A stretch of DNA of 64,000 nucleotides from Exiguobacterium antarcticum DSM 14480 (lineage in GTDB: Bacteria; Bacillota; Bacilli; Exiguobacteriales; Exiguobacteriaceae), in NCBI RefSeq assembly GCF_000685865.1, contig NZ_JMKS01000005.1, forward strand, positions 62,001 to 126,000, written 5' to 3'. Below, in pieces: positions 34,320-42,114 of this stretch. The notes below the pieces were generated by a model. The model saw only the letters and a program-made list of their open reading frames with translations, made no database searches and had not been told where the DNA came from. Position 1 is the stretch's first letter. The number at the start of each line of letters is the position of its first letter. Made by a program: the position numbers and the translations under genes.

Positions 34320-34347
34320 TTTACAGTTTTCAATATGTTGCTATAAT
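34320..34347 (+). promoter_or_regulatory. Promoter of the second tRNA-Val gene
   Basis: TTTACA (34320-34325), 16-bp spacer, TATAAT (34342-34347), 28 bp before the mature tRNA. Its sequence is unrelated to the promoter of copy 1. Confidence 0.65.
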
Positions 34348-34368
34348 AAACGTATACCCAGTACACAT

Positions 34369-34455
34369 CATCATGATTCTGTAGCTCAGCTGGGAGAGCG
34401 CTACCTTGACAGGGTAGAGGTCGCTGGTTCGAGCCCAGTCAGAATCATACCAAAA
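34369..34455 (+). repeat. 87-bp direct repeat, copy 2 (tRNA-Val cassette)
   Basis: Perfect copy of 24069-24155 in the same orientation. Confidence 0.95.
34375..34447 (+). tRNA. tRNA-Val (anticodon GAC), second copy
   Basis: Base-for-base identical to the tRNA at 24075-24147, without encoded CCA, and again a single-gene unit. Together the two raise the dosage of the GUC/GUU decoder. Confidence 0.96.
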
Positions 34456-34488
34456 TCCCGTTCATCTTTTGATGGACGGGATTTTTTT
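34455..34488 (+). terminator. Terminator of the second tRNA-Val gene
   Basis: ATCCCGTTCATC / GATGGACGGGAT stem followed by TTTTTT; a diverged relative of the terminator behind copy 1. Confidence 0.85.
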
Positions 34489-34542
34489 ACGTAAGAAAAG
34501 CTATTCCTTCATTAAACTGAAAGGAATAGCGGATGTCTCTCA

Positions 34543-35565
34543 TCATTGAATTTCTAGTCGAAGATCACCCATCTTCGTCCAACCAGCCATTGTCGTCATC
34601 CGGTAAAAGACGAGAGTCAAGATACCCGGAAGCACTACTCCAGTTGCAAAAAAGACGAGGAACGCATTAAATCCTTGATTGACAAAGATATTGAGGGGGG
34701 CAATCATCGAATTCAACCCGAGACCTGCTAATTCGTACGGTACTTCTAATGAAAGAACAAGTGTCGCAATCGGTGCCGAAATCATTGCCGCTAAGAAAGG
34801 CGCGACGACGAGACGTGGATTCTTCACGATATTCGGGAACTGAACTTTTGGTGTGACAAAAAAGGAAGCAATCAATCCACCGGGATCAGTTTGGCGGTAT
34901 GCCATTAATGTAAACCCGACGAACTGAGCCGAACAACCAATCAAGGCGGCGGCACTGGCGACAGGGTCGAGTTGAAGTGCAATCGCGAGTGCAGCAGATG
35001 AAGCGGGAGACATCAATAAGACGCTAAAGATAAGAGCAATGACAAGGGATGTCGCAATCGGTGAAGTTTCGACGGACGTCGTGACCATAGCACTGAATCG
35101 TGTTAACAACGGGGTCGTGACGGCAGCAGCAGCGATTCCTGTCACACCACCGGCAAGGACGGCACTGACTGGAATGACCATCATGTCGAATTTTGTTTTT
35201 CCTGTCATCCGTTTACCGACGAACACAGCGACAGCAGCTGCGAGCAACGCACTGATCGGTTGACCCGGGACGAGAACGAGCCCGGCGTCCGTTGGTTGAA
35301 GCGCGCCCCCACCGATTGTCGCGGCAATCATGGCGCTGAATAAGACAAGTGTATTCCCACCGAGTTGATAAGCAATTCCGGCACCAAGTGCAGGCGCGAG
35401 TAAGACTTTAGCAACTCCGCCAATCGTCAACAGCATCTCGATATGTAATAAGTTACCGAATGTTTCAATCAATAAGCCTACTCCTAACGTCACTAAGACG
35501 GCGTTCGCCATCCCGGCAGACACTTTCACCATTCGATCCATCGCATATTCCTTCAACTCACTCAT
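34543..35565 (-). CDS. PTS_EIIC_2 family membrane transporter
   Basis: A 340-residue protein with about ten helices, glycine- and alanine-rich, resembling the PTS_EIIC_2 family. It contains SAGMANAVLVTLGVGLL, GGNTLVLFSAMIAATIGGGA and GCSAQFVGFTLMAYRQTDPG. These proteins stand alone without EIIA or EIIB, and their substrate is unknown; phosphotransfer may not be involved. The start is uncertain: 35589 (inside the leader terminator), 35565 or 35541 (best SD, AAGGA). A structured leader with a terminator lies directly upstream, so expression is probably attenuated. Confidence 0.78.
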   Translation of the reverse strand: MSELKEYAMDRMVKVSAGMANAVLVTLGVGLLIETFGNLLHIEMLLTIGGVAKVLLAPALGAGIAYQLGGNTLVLFSAMIAATIGGGALQPTDAGLVLVPGQPISALLAAAVAVFVGKRMTGKTKFDMMVIPVSAVLAGGVTGIAAAAVTTPLLTRFSAMVTTSVETSPIATSLVIALIFSVLLMSPASSAALAIALQLDPVASAAALIGCSAQFVGFTLMAYRQTDPGGLIASFFVTPKVQFPNIVKNPRLVVAPFLAAMISAPIATLVLSLEVPYELAGLGLNSMIAPLNIFVNQGFNAFLVFFATGVVLPGILTLVFYRMTTMAGWTKMGDLRLEIQ

Positions 35566-35590
35566 CCTCTCTCTTTTTCGTTTAGCCATT

Positions 35591-35617
35591 AAAAAAACCT
35601 ATCCGGTATCGGATAGG
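35591..35617 (-). terminator. Leader terminator of the PTS_EIIC_2 gene
   Basis: Perfect 8-bp stem CCTATCCG/CGGATAGG with tetraloop, followed on the minus strand by seven T residues and then the coding region. Confidence 0.8.
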
Positions 35618-35796
35618 CGCCATCATTCCTGCGGGCGCCTCATTCGATGCATCGAAAGGAGGGCCCAAAATCAATCCCGAAAATCAATCGGAAAAGGTTT
35701 CAGTCCCTCGTGCATAGAATAATCAGTCGGCCTGCAGTTTGGTGTGAAGACATTAGGTTGTGCCCCTTTCCGTGAATTTTTCTAAGCCTAACACGG
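35591..35796 (-). ncRNA. Structured 5' leader RNA of unassigned class before the PTS_EIIC_2 gene
   Basis: Read on the minus strand, about 205 nt contain ordered pairings: CCGTG/CACGG (35795-35769 region), GAGGG/CCCTC (35709 to 35660), an inner CCGA/TCGG, the perfect palindrome TTCGATGCATCGAA (35642-35656), AGGCGCC/GGCGCCT (35640-35614) and finally CCTATCCG-ATAC-CGGATAGG with T7 (35617-35591). The last hairpin is a terminator placed just before the start codon. This is the layout of a riboswitch or attenuator. Consensus cores of TPP, S-box, lysine, purine, FMN, cobalamin, fluoride and T-box were not found. Confidence 0.55.
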
Positions 35797-35902
35797 CTGA
35801 AAACAATAATCAATATTTTCTGACAATTTATTTTCCATGAATTTTCTGCACAAAATCAGGGGAAAGAAAAAAAGGCGTTAAACTGACATTGGAGGCGGTT
35901 AC

Positions 35903-36637
35903 ATGAAATTTGCAGTAATAACAGATATTCACGGCAACGCGACAGCGCTTGAAGCTGTCTTAAAAAAAATTAGAGAAGAGAAAACTGTTTCAGAGATTTT
36001 CTGTCTCGGGGATTTAATCGGAATCGGTCCGCAGACCAATGAAGTGATTGAGTTAGTTCGATCGACTTCCCGCATGACGACGATTAGTGGAAATCACGAT
36101 GAAAATGTACTGGCGTTACTACATGATCAACCCTATCCAGACAGTTACCGTCATGCACAAGCACATCATCAATGGATAGCGGATCAACTGACGCCAGAAA
36201 ACCAACACTTTTTAGAGCAACTTCCCCGAACGATTCGAAAGACATTTTCGGGACAAGATGTGTTGTTTACGCATTACGCATATCGCGATGAGTCGAAGGC
36301 GATTGGAGAGGAACCGTTGGCAGCAGCTGTCGACGGGACAGAAGAGACATTGCCTGATTTGTTTAAAGGACAACAGGCGAGTCTGATTTGTTTTGGTCAT
36401 CATCACCCGAAACAACTTGTTCGGACGAAAGGTGTCACTTATTTGAACCCGGGGGCGCTCGGTTGCCAGCCAGAAGCGATTGCTCCGTTTGCGCTAGTTG
36501 AACAGATAGAAGGTGGATGGCAAATCGATGTCATGGAAGTCATCTATGACGATCAGCCCTACCTCGAAGCCTTTCATGCTGCCGCTATGCCGGAAAAAGA
36601 ATTATTGCGGAAACTTTTTTTAGGCGGAAGAACATAA
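35903..36637 (+). CDS. Metallophosphoesterase family protein
   Basis: A 244-residue calcineurin-like phosphoesterase. All five metal-ligand blocks are present: DIHGNATA near 8 (D, H), GDLIGIG near 37, GNHDEN near 67, HYAYR near 122 and GHHHPK near 173, with the final LNPGALG. Such YfcE/Icc-type enzymes cleave phosphodiesters or phosphomonoesters; substrate unknown. SD TGGAGGCGG precedes the ATG. It is monocistronic and closed by a bidirectional hairpin. Confidence 0.9.
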   Translation: MKFAVITDIHGNATALEAVLKKIREEKTVSEIFCLGDLIGIGPQTNEVIELVRSTSRMTTISGNHDENVLALLHDQPYPDSYRHAQAHHQWIADQLTPENQHFLEQLPRTIRKTFSGQDVLFTHYAYRDESKAIGEEPLAAAVDGTEETLPDLFKGQQASLICFGHHHPKQLVRTKGVTYLNPGALGCQPEAIAPFALVEQIEGGWQIDVMEVIYDDQPYLEAFHAAAMPEKELLRKLFLGGRT

Positions 36638-36640
36638 ACA

Positions 36641-36683
36641 TTGAAAAAACGATCAGTGTAAAATTTCACTGATCGTTCGGCTT
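36641..36683. terminator. Bidirectional terminator
   Basis: AACGATCAGTG / CACTGATCGTT stem (11 bp) around TAAAATTT, between the phosphoesterase and a convergent small membrane protein gene. Confidence 0.75.
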
Positions 36684-36697
36684 AAAAAGTATCTGCA

Positions 36698-36985
36698 TTA
36701 GAAAAAACGATCCGTTAAGAACAGCACGAAAGGTAATCCGACGATGATGAGCCCGATGATTCGTTTGATACGACTGCGTTTCCACTGAAAGACAAGGGAT
36801 AGAACCGGTGACAAGACGAATCCGACAAACAGTGAGACTAAGGTGACGATGAAAAAGACAAAGTCGGTCGAAGCACTTGTTCGTGTATAGGATCGCCACA
36901 TATCAACCAGTGAGATGATGACGTACGTCAATAGGACGAGCAAGAACAACGGGGTAAAGACTACCAATTGAGACAAACCAAACAC
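36698..36985 (-). CDS. Small membrane protein (95 aa)
   Basis: Not recognised. Three hydrophobic helices are evident (about residues 5-27, 43-66 and 74-90), separated by a charged loop and by QWKRSRIKR. The only long-frame start is GTG at 36985 with a weak GGA beside it, so the N-terminus may be wrong. The next gene upstream is unrelated and divergent in position, so no functional hint comes from context. Confidence 0.55.
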   Translation of the reverse strand: MFGLSQLVVFTPLFLLVLLTYVIISLVDMWRSYTRTSASTDFVFFIVTLVSLFVGFVLSPVLSLVFQWKRSRIKRIIGLIIVGLPFVLFLTDRFF

Positions 36986-37016
36986 TCCATTCGAGTAAGA
37001 TGAACGTTACATGAAA

Positions 37017-37048
37017 ACAGCCTCTCGTCTATCCGAGAGGCTGTTTCA
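37017..37048 (-). terminator. Hairpin after the tetR gene
   Basis: ACAGCCTCTCG / CGAGAGGCTGT stem with the loop TCTATC, directly after the stop codon. On the minus strand it is followed by TTTTCATG. Confidence 0.8.
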
Positions 37049-37609
37049 TTATAACAATTTTAACATCGCTTGACTGATTGTTTTTAAATCAAGTGGTTGA
37101 CCGATTAACGGCCATTCGGAAATCAAGGCGACGTAGGTCTTGAACAACAAAAAGGCCGTGACTTCGACGGGAATTTCCGGCGAACGTTGTTCCAATTCTA
37201 AGCGTGTTTCGAGGAGGTTCTTTATATACTCGACGATATGCTGCTCGATCCGCATCCGTAATTCGAACATCTCTTGTAGTTTTAAGGTATGCGTTTCTTG
37301 TGTGATTTGTAAGATGAACAAATGTTCATGTTGATGATTGACGATGGCGTCAATCATGGCCTGTTTGTTTTCTTCGACAGAAGCTGTCATGACGTAAGCA
37401 TTCTCAGCTTCAGCCTTCATGTCCTGTAAGACTCGTGTAACTAACGTCTCAAATAAATCGAGTTTACTTTCAAACAGTTGGTAGACGGTCGGTTTACCGA
37501 CATGAGCACGTTTAGCAATCCGTTCAATGGTCGTTCCTTTATAACCAAGTTCAGAAAAACAAGCCATTGCCGCATCTAAAATCAGATATTCCTTATCAGA
37601 CAGTGTCAT
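37049..37609 (-). CDS. TetR family transcriptional regulator
   Basis: A 186-residue repressor. The N-terminal helix-turn-helix is classical: AMACFSELGYKGTTIERIAKRAHVGKPTVYQLFESK, residues about 14-49. The rest is the variable helical ligand-binding domain. It overlaps the end of the YhgE/Pip gene by 14 bp and is second in that operon. By precedent for such pairs it probably represses the operon and is released by a toxic amphiphile. Confidence 0.92.
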   Translation of the reverse strand: MTLSDKEYLILDAAMACFSELGYKGTTIERIAKRAHVGKPTVYQLFESKLDLFETLVTRVLQDMKAEAENAYVMTASVEENKQAMIDAIVNHQHEHLFILQITQETHTLKLQEMFELRMRIEQHIVEYIKNLLETRLELEQRSPEIPVEVTAFLLFKTYVALISEWPLIGQPLDLKTISQAMLKLL

Positions 37610-40037
37610 GGCGTGTTCTCGCTTTCGTCGAAAGTAAAATCCGTTTTGCGCCTAATGCACCGGCGAAGGTGATCGCAAGGGCAGAGAATAGAATCAATCC
37701 AAGTACCTGACTGTTTGAAATCAGTGTATCCGTCACGCCAATCCCAAGTGCTTCTCGGAAGCCGGTGACCGAGTAGGTCATCGGTAAGAAGCGGTGAATC
37801 GCTTGGAAGAAGCTCGGCGTCATTTCGACCGGGAACGTACCACCACTACCACCGATTTGAAGTAACAACAGTAAGAACGCACTAAATTGTCCGACACGAC
37901 CGAAAAGCATCGTTAACGTGAACAGTAACGTGATGAACGTCATGCCGGTCAAGGCAGCAAATCCATACAAAGCAGGTGTGCTTGCGACGTCGGCATCGAG
38001 GACATAGACGATGGCGATCGAAGCGGCAATTCCTTGCAGAGCACCGATCGGTAAGACGAGTGATAGCTTTCCGACGAGGAAACGCCATGTCAACGTCTCA
38101 CCATGTTCCGGACGGATTTGGTAGACGGATGAGAACATCAAGGCACCGGCGAATAACGCGATACTGAGGATGTAAGCCGCTAGACCAGAGCCATAGTTGT
38201 TGACGGTCGAATAATCATGTTCTTTTAAGACAACGGGTTCAGCTAACATGTTATCGCGGTCATTGGATGGTTTGACGGTTGCGTCTTTCGCTCCTTTACC
38301 GAGTTCCGTTTTTAACGTATTCGCGCCATCAACGAGTTTTGAGTTTCCGTCAGCCAGACGAGAAGCACCATCTGTCAATTGACCAGCACCTGATGAAAGG
38401 GCGACAGCCCCGTCGGATAATTGACCAAGACCTGAAGTTAAATCACCCGATGCAGTACTCGCATCATTCGCACCGGTTGCCAGTTGTTGCGCACCAGCCG
38501 TTAATTTCGTACTTCCGACGGCTGCTTTGTGAACGCCGTCTGTATAGGCAGTCAAACCTTGAGTGAGCGTACCTTGTCCCTGTTCCAGGTTTTTGGCACC
38601 GGTCAATAGTTGTGTTTGTCCTTGCTCTAATTGTTTTGAACCGGCAAGTAGTTTCGTTTGTCCTTGTTCCAATCGTTTTGAACCATCAAGCAACTGTGTT
38701 AAACCACCATCGAGTTGTGAAACGGCCGAAGCAATATTTTGCCCACCGACTGCCAGCTGATTGATTTTTTCTGTTGCATCATTGGCTTTAGCAAGACTGG
38801 CATCAAGGGAAGATTCTTGCTGCGCTAAATTTTGGACATTTTGTTCCATCGTTGCAATGGATTCCAACAAGGCGCCTTTTTCTTCTTCCGTTAATGTCTC
38901 GGACGAAGCGATGACTGCCTTGATATTGGCGACATTTGCTTCGAGTGCCTCACGGCGGGTGCTTAATTCTTGTTTTAACGTATCAGCGGCGTCATTGACG
39001 GCTACCAGAGAAGCATTGGCTTCTTGAGCCCGGGCGTTCAGTTGATCGAGACCAGCCGTGAACTGCGGCAGGTTATTGTCGAGCTTCGATGCACCGGCCG
39101 AAGCTGTTTCGAGACCTTGTCGGAGTTCCGTCGTTCCGGCAGATGCACTTTCGAGACCTTGACGGAGTTCCGTCGACCCGGCAGATGCACTCTCGAGACC
39201 TTGGCGGAGTTTAGTTGATCCGGCCTGTAAATCGGATGACCCCTTAATTAACTTTCCGCTGTTGCCGTCGAGCTGGTTGAGACCGCTCGATAATTCACTA
39301 GATTTCTCTGCCAGTGTCTGCGTTCCACCACTTAACGTATTCAGACCGCTTGAAAGCTGTACGGAACCGTCCGCGGCTTTTGTTAAGTTTGTCGATAAAT
39401 CATTTGTACCATTGGTTAATTTACCGAGATTTGTTGTAAGTGTCTTAGCCCCGTCGGTCGTTTTTTTAGCGCCATCTTCGAGTTTAGCTGAACCTTCAGA
39501 GGCATCTTCCAGTCCTTTGGCGATTTTTTTGAGTGATCCAAAAATCGCACTGCTGTATTGTTTTGTTACGGATTTACGGATTTTTTCGTTTAATTGTTTG
39601 GCGGCAGCACTGGAAATCTGCGTACCGGAATAGTTTTTAGCTGGATTCAAATAATATTCCAGTTCGATTTTTTTCGGATGATCGTCCAGCAATGTCGTCG
39701 CATTGTGCGAAAACTTTTTCGGAATGACGACTGTCATATAGATGTCACCTGAGCGAAGTTGTTTGGCAGCTTCTTTACGTGAAAGATATTGCCAATCAAA
39801 ATCGTCATTTTTTTTCAGTTTTTTAATAAACTGATCACCGATATCAATTTTTTCTCCTTCGAACTTCGTTGCTTTATCTTCGTTGACAATGGCGACTTTA
39901 ATATTTTCTGTCTGACCGTACGGATCCCAGAAAGCAGATAAAAAGATCGAATTGTAAAGAAACGGAACGAGGATAAGAGCAAGAATCACGATAATCGTCA
40001 TCGGACTTTTTAATTTTTTCCATTCTGAGCGAAACAT
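37596..40037 (-). CDS. YhgE/Pip domain membrane protein
   Basis: An 813-residue surface protein of the YhgE/Pip family. One helix near the N-terminus (about 15-35) and a C-terminal block of five to six helices (about 615-800, ABC2-type) flank a huge extracellular domain. That domain is dominated by 7- and 14-residue repeats such as LSSGLNTLSGG and LEQGQTKLLAGSKQ, predicted coiled coil. Relatives include phage receptor Pip of Lactococcus and type VII secretion EsaA-like proteins. The role here is unknown; a TetR gene in the operon suggests a stress-induced envelope function. SD is GAAGGAG. Confidence 0.88.
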   Translation of the reverse strand: MFRSEWKKLKSPMTIIVILALILVPFLYNSIFLSAFWDPYGQTENIKVAIVNEDKATKFEGEKIDIGDQFIKKLKKNDDFDWQYLSRKEAAKQLRSGDIYMTVVIPKKFSHNATTLLDDHPKKIELEYYLNPAKNYSGTQISSAAAKQLNEKIRKSVTKQYSSAIFGSLKKIAKGLEDASEGSAKLEDGAKKTTDGAKTLTTNLGKLTNGTNDLSTNLTKAADGSVQLSSGLNTLSGGTQTLAEKSSELSSGLNQLDGNSGKLIKGSSDLQAGSTKLRQGLESASAGSTELRQGLESASAGTTELRQGLETASAGASKLDNNLPQFTAGLDQLNARAQEANASLVAVNDAADTLKQELSTRREALEANVANIKAVIASSETLTEEEKGALLESIATMEQNVQNLAQQESSLDASLAKANDATEKINQLAVGGQNIASAVSQLDGGLTQLLDGSKRLEQGQTKLLAGSKQLEQGQTQLLTGAKNLEQGQGTLTQGLTAYTDGVHKAAVGSTKLTAGAQQLATGANDASTASGDLTSGLGQLSDGAVALSSGAGQLTDGASRLADGNSKLVDGANTLKTELGKGAKDATVKPSNDRDNMLAEPVVLKEHDYSTVNNYGSGLAAYILSIALFAGALMFSSVYQIRPEHGETLTWRFLVGKLSLVLPIGALQGIAASIAIVYVLDADVASTPALYGFAALTGMTFITLLFTLTMLFGRVGQFSAFLLLLLQIGGSGGTFPVEMTPSFFQAIHRFLPMTYSVTGFREALGIGVTDTLISNSQVLGLILFSALAITFAGALGAKRILLSTKARTRHDTV
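39110..39220 (-). repeat. 42-bp tandem repeat inside the YhgE/Pip gene
   Basis: Three successive 42-bp units start at 39110, 39152 and 39194 (unit begins CGAGACCTTG on the plus strand). They encode GLESASAGSTELRQ, GLESASAGTTELRQ and GLETASAGASKL. The high nucleotide identity suggests recent expansion; length could vary between strains. Confidence 0.85.
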
Positions 40038-40055
40038 AAATAAAATCTCCTTCTT

Positions 40056-40080
40056 GAAACTAAAAACTAATTTAAGTTTC
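40056..40080 (-). promoter_or_regulatory. Candidate TetR operator before the YhgE/Pip operon
   Basis: An inverted repeat GAAACT-N13-AGTTTC lies 19 bp before the start codon, overlapping the leader close to the ribosome site. Its position fits an autoregulatory TetR site, but the half-sites are short. Confidence 0.35.
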
Positions 40081-40188
40081 TGGTTTTGATGAGATTTACT
40101 CTACGCTCTTTTATGAAGGAATGCAACTACTTAAGCAAATGAATTGCTGATAAAGAGAACTGTTTCTTTTTTGTAATCGTTTAGACGA

Positions 40189-40226
40189 AAAAAACTCCCC
40201 CCATACTAGCAGCATGGGGAGTTTTT
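40189..40226 (-). terminator. Terminator of the quinone oxidoreductase gene
   Basis: AAAACTCCCCCCAT / ATGGGGAGTTTT stem around ACTAGCAGC, just after the gene's stop codon. A and T runs on both sides make it possibly bidirectional. Confidence 0.85.
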
Positions 40227-40230
40227 TGAA

Positions 40231-41217
40231 TTAATCGAGGTCGGATTCATCACTAGGAATCAACAAAATTTTTCCTGTACTTTGACGACTTTCTAAATAA
40301 TCATGCGCGCGTTTGCCGTCTGAGAGTGGAAATAGAGTAGGCGGAGCTAATCGTAACTGATCGGACTGAATCCAACTGAACAGTTCGCCGGCGCGACGAA
40401 TTCGCTCTTCTCGAGTCGTCAAGACGTTCCACAAATCGCCGCCTGTCAATGTCTTAGAAGTGTCCATCAAAAAACGTGGGTCAATCGCAACAGGATCACC
40501 GCCGGCCATTCCGTAAAAAACAACTGTCCCGTGGACTTTCGTTGCCTGAAAACTCTCCATCAAGGTGGAACCCACCGATTCGTAAACGACATCAACACCA
40601 CGTTGGTTTGTTAATGTATGGAGTTGACCGACCCAGTCGTCGGAGTAGAGAAAAACGTGTTCACAACCATTTTGTTTAGCGATGGCGGCTTTTTCCTGAG
40701 AAGATGTCAAACCGATTGGAATGGCACCACGTAGACGGACGATTTGCGTCAACAGTTGTCCGACGCCGCCAGCTGCCGCGTGAATCAATACCAGATCACG
40801 CGGCCGGATATCGTAACTGTCCCGTGTCAGGTAGTGAGCAGTCAAACCTTGCAACAACACGGAGGCGCCCGTTTCGTAAGAAATCGAATCCGGTAACGGA
40901 ATGATCTTATCCTGAGGCGCAGTCACGAATTCAGCATTGGCATTTGGAACGTCGGCAAATGCAATACGTTGTCCGACATGTAGATCGGTCACAGCATCTC
41001 CTAGTCGAACGATGAGACCGGAACCTTCGTATCCTAAAAGATAAGGTGGTGTTCCTTCTAAATGATAATTCCCTTTTCGACGGTAAATGTCGGCAAAATT
41101 TAGTCCGATGGCTTTCATCTCAATTAATACTTCATTAGATTGGAGTTCCGGTGTTGGATGTTCCTGGTACGTCAGTACACTAGAATCTCCAAATGAGTGA
41201 AACGTAAGAGCTTTCAT
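40231..41217 (-). CDS. Quinone oxidoreductase-like medium-chain dehydrogenase
   Basis: A 328-residue NADPH-dependent oxidoreductase of the zeta-crystallin/QOR branch. It has the GroES-like fold (LNFADIYRRKGNY near 38, GYEGSG near 65) and a Rossmann domain with HAAAGGVGQLLTQI near 148. The structural and catalytic zinc cysteines are absent, as is normal for QOR. It should reduce quinones or enals. The nearest upstream gene, YidD, is divergent. No strong operator was seen. Confidence 0.9.
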   Translation of the reverse strand: MKALTFHSFGDSSVLTYQEHPTPELQSNEVLIEMKAIGLNFADIYRRKGNYHLEGTPPYLLGYEGSGLIVRLGDAVTDLHVGQRIAFADVPNANAEFVTAPQDKIIPLPDSISYETGASVLLQGLTAHYLTRDSYDIRPRDLVLIHAAAGGVGQLLTQIVRLRGAIPIGLTSSQEKAAIAKQNGCEHVFLYSDDWVGQLHTLTNQRGVDVVYESVGSTLMESFQATKVHGTVVFYGMAGGDPVAIDPRFLMDTSKTLTGGDLWNVLTTREERIRRAGELFSWIQSDQLRLAPPTLFPLSDGKRAHDYLESRQSTGKILLIPSDESDLD

Positions 41218-41316
41218 AATTACACGTCCTTTTTAGTAGTTGTTAGAGGTAGTATAATTCACCAAAGCAGAAAATCCTTTTGATATGCGTTACAGTAAGG
41301 AAAAGAAGGTGAACAA

Positions 41317-41583
41317 ATGAAAAAAGTCATGCTGGGTGGCATTCATTTTTATCAAAAAGTCATTTCGCCGATAAAACCAGCGACGTGCCGATTTTATCCG
41401 ACGTGTTCCCAATACGGGAAAGAAGCGATTGAAAGACATGGTGCCGTCAAAGGTGGATATTTAACAACAAGGCGATTGATGCGGTGCCAACCGTTTCATC
41501 CGGGTGGTCTTGATTTTGTTCCAGAGACGTTTGATTGGAAAGCACCAGTGCAACGAGACAATCCGAATGAACATCAAGACTAA
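41317..41583 (+). CDS. yidD: Membrane protein insertion efficiency factor YidD
   Basis: An 88-residue protein with the YidD core: [20 protein letters not shown] then [12 protein letters not shown], and [17 protein letters not shown]. It carries the three conserved cysteines. It associates with the inner membrane by an amphipathic helix and assists YidC/Sec insertion. SD AAGAAGGTG precedes the ATG. It stands alone here rather than in the rnpA-yidC cluster, which is common in Bacilli. Confidence 0.93.
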   Translation: MKKVMLGGIHFYQKVISPIKPATCRFYPTCSQYGKEAIERHGAVKGGYLTTRRLMRCQPFHPGGLDFVPETFDWKAPVQRDNPNEHQD

Positions 41584-41589
41584 TTCGAA

Positions 41590-41637
41590 AGGGAGTCTCA
41601 ACTCGATGTAGTGTCGAGTTGAGACTCCCTTTTTTTT
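41590..41637. terminator. Terminator of yidD, bidirectional
   Basis: A perfect long stem AAGGGAGTCTCAACTCGA / TCGAGTTGAGACTCCCTT followed by TTTTT. The matching A run is weak on the other side. Confidence 0.9.
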
Positions 41638-41663
41638 GATTTGTTGAACGTCTAAAATGATGA

Positions 41664-42053
41664 TTACAGGTCACCGGTCAAAAATTGTGCTTTACCGAGA
41701 CCAAAACTCCAGTCCGCGGCGTCATTTTCGACGATAGAAACCATTAAATCGCTTGGGGCGAGTCCACAGTTAGCTTCTAGTCGTTCGGCGAGCAACCGAT
41801 AAAGCGCTTGTTTCTTTTCTTCTGTCCGTGTCTTACTCGTCACGCTAATGAGAACGACCCGATCTGTCCGTTGGAAGCCAAGACCTGTATCTTGGATCAC
41901 CATCTCATTTGCTTTATGGGTATGAACGATTTGATAACGATCTCGTTCCGGAACATCAAATGCTTCAAGCATCGCCTCATGCGCGGTATCTAATAGAAGC
42001 TTCAGTTCCTCATCCGTACGTCCTTCAATGACATCAAAACGAAGTAATGGCAT
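41664..42053 (-). CDS. Tautomerase family protein
   Basis: A 129-residue protein with the catalytic N-terminal proline exposed after Met removal ([18 protein letters not shown]) and a second beta-alpha-beta unit with [19 protein letters not shown] near 72. It resembles the MSAD/cis-CAAD-like tautomerase group; substrate not predictable. SD AAGAAGGG. It follows the aldehyde dehydrogenase on the same strand by 61 bp, so they may form an operon. Confidence 0.87.
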   Translation of the reverse strand: MPLLRFDVIEGRTDEELKLLLDTAHEAMLEAFDVPERDRYQIVHTHKANEMVIQDTGLGFQRTDRVVLISVTSKTRTEEKKQALYRLLAERLEANCGLAPSDLMVSIVENDAADWSFGLGKAQFLTGDL

Positions 42054-42075
42054 AGTTTTGTTCCCTTCTTATGTA

Positions 42076-42099
42076 GAAGTACGGGAAACCCCGTACTTC
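42076..42099 (-). terminator. Perfect hairpin between aldehyde dehydrogenase and tautomerase genes
   Basis: GAAGTACGGG / CCCGTACTTC with a four-base loop. No T run follows on the minus strand, so this is more likely an RNA-processing or stabilising hairpin than a terminator. Confidence 0.4.
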
Positions 42100-42114
42100 G
42101 TCATCGTCATATTG

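Noticed and set aside
24075-34447. Genomic island integrated at a tRNA gene
   Set aside because: The two tRNA copies resemble att repeats, but no integrase gene or mobility functions lie between them, and each copy has its own promoter and terminator.
35591-35660. Fluoride (crcB) riboswitch before the PTS_EIIC_2 gene
   Set aside because: ATGAGGCGCCCGC and ATGATGGCGCCTA look similar to the crcB core, but the first stem cannot form and the shared bases are explained by a simple AGGCGCC/GGCGCCT hairpin.
35680-35730. S-box (SAM) riboswitch suggested by GAGGGACTGAAACC
   Set aside because: The other conserved S-box blocks (CGGCAACC and GGTGCTAA-type) are missing.
39100-39230. CRISPR-like array
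   Set aside because: The 42-bp units are contiguous and in frame within a coding region, without spacers. No other array-like pattern was found in the window.
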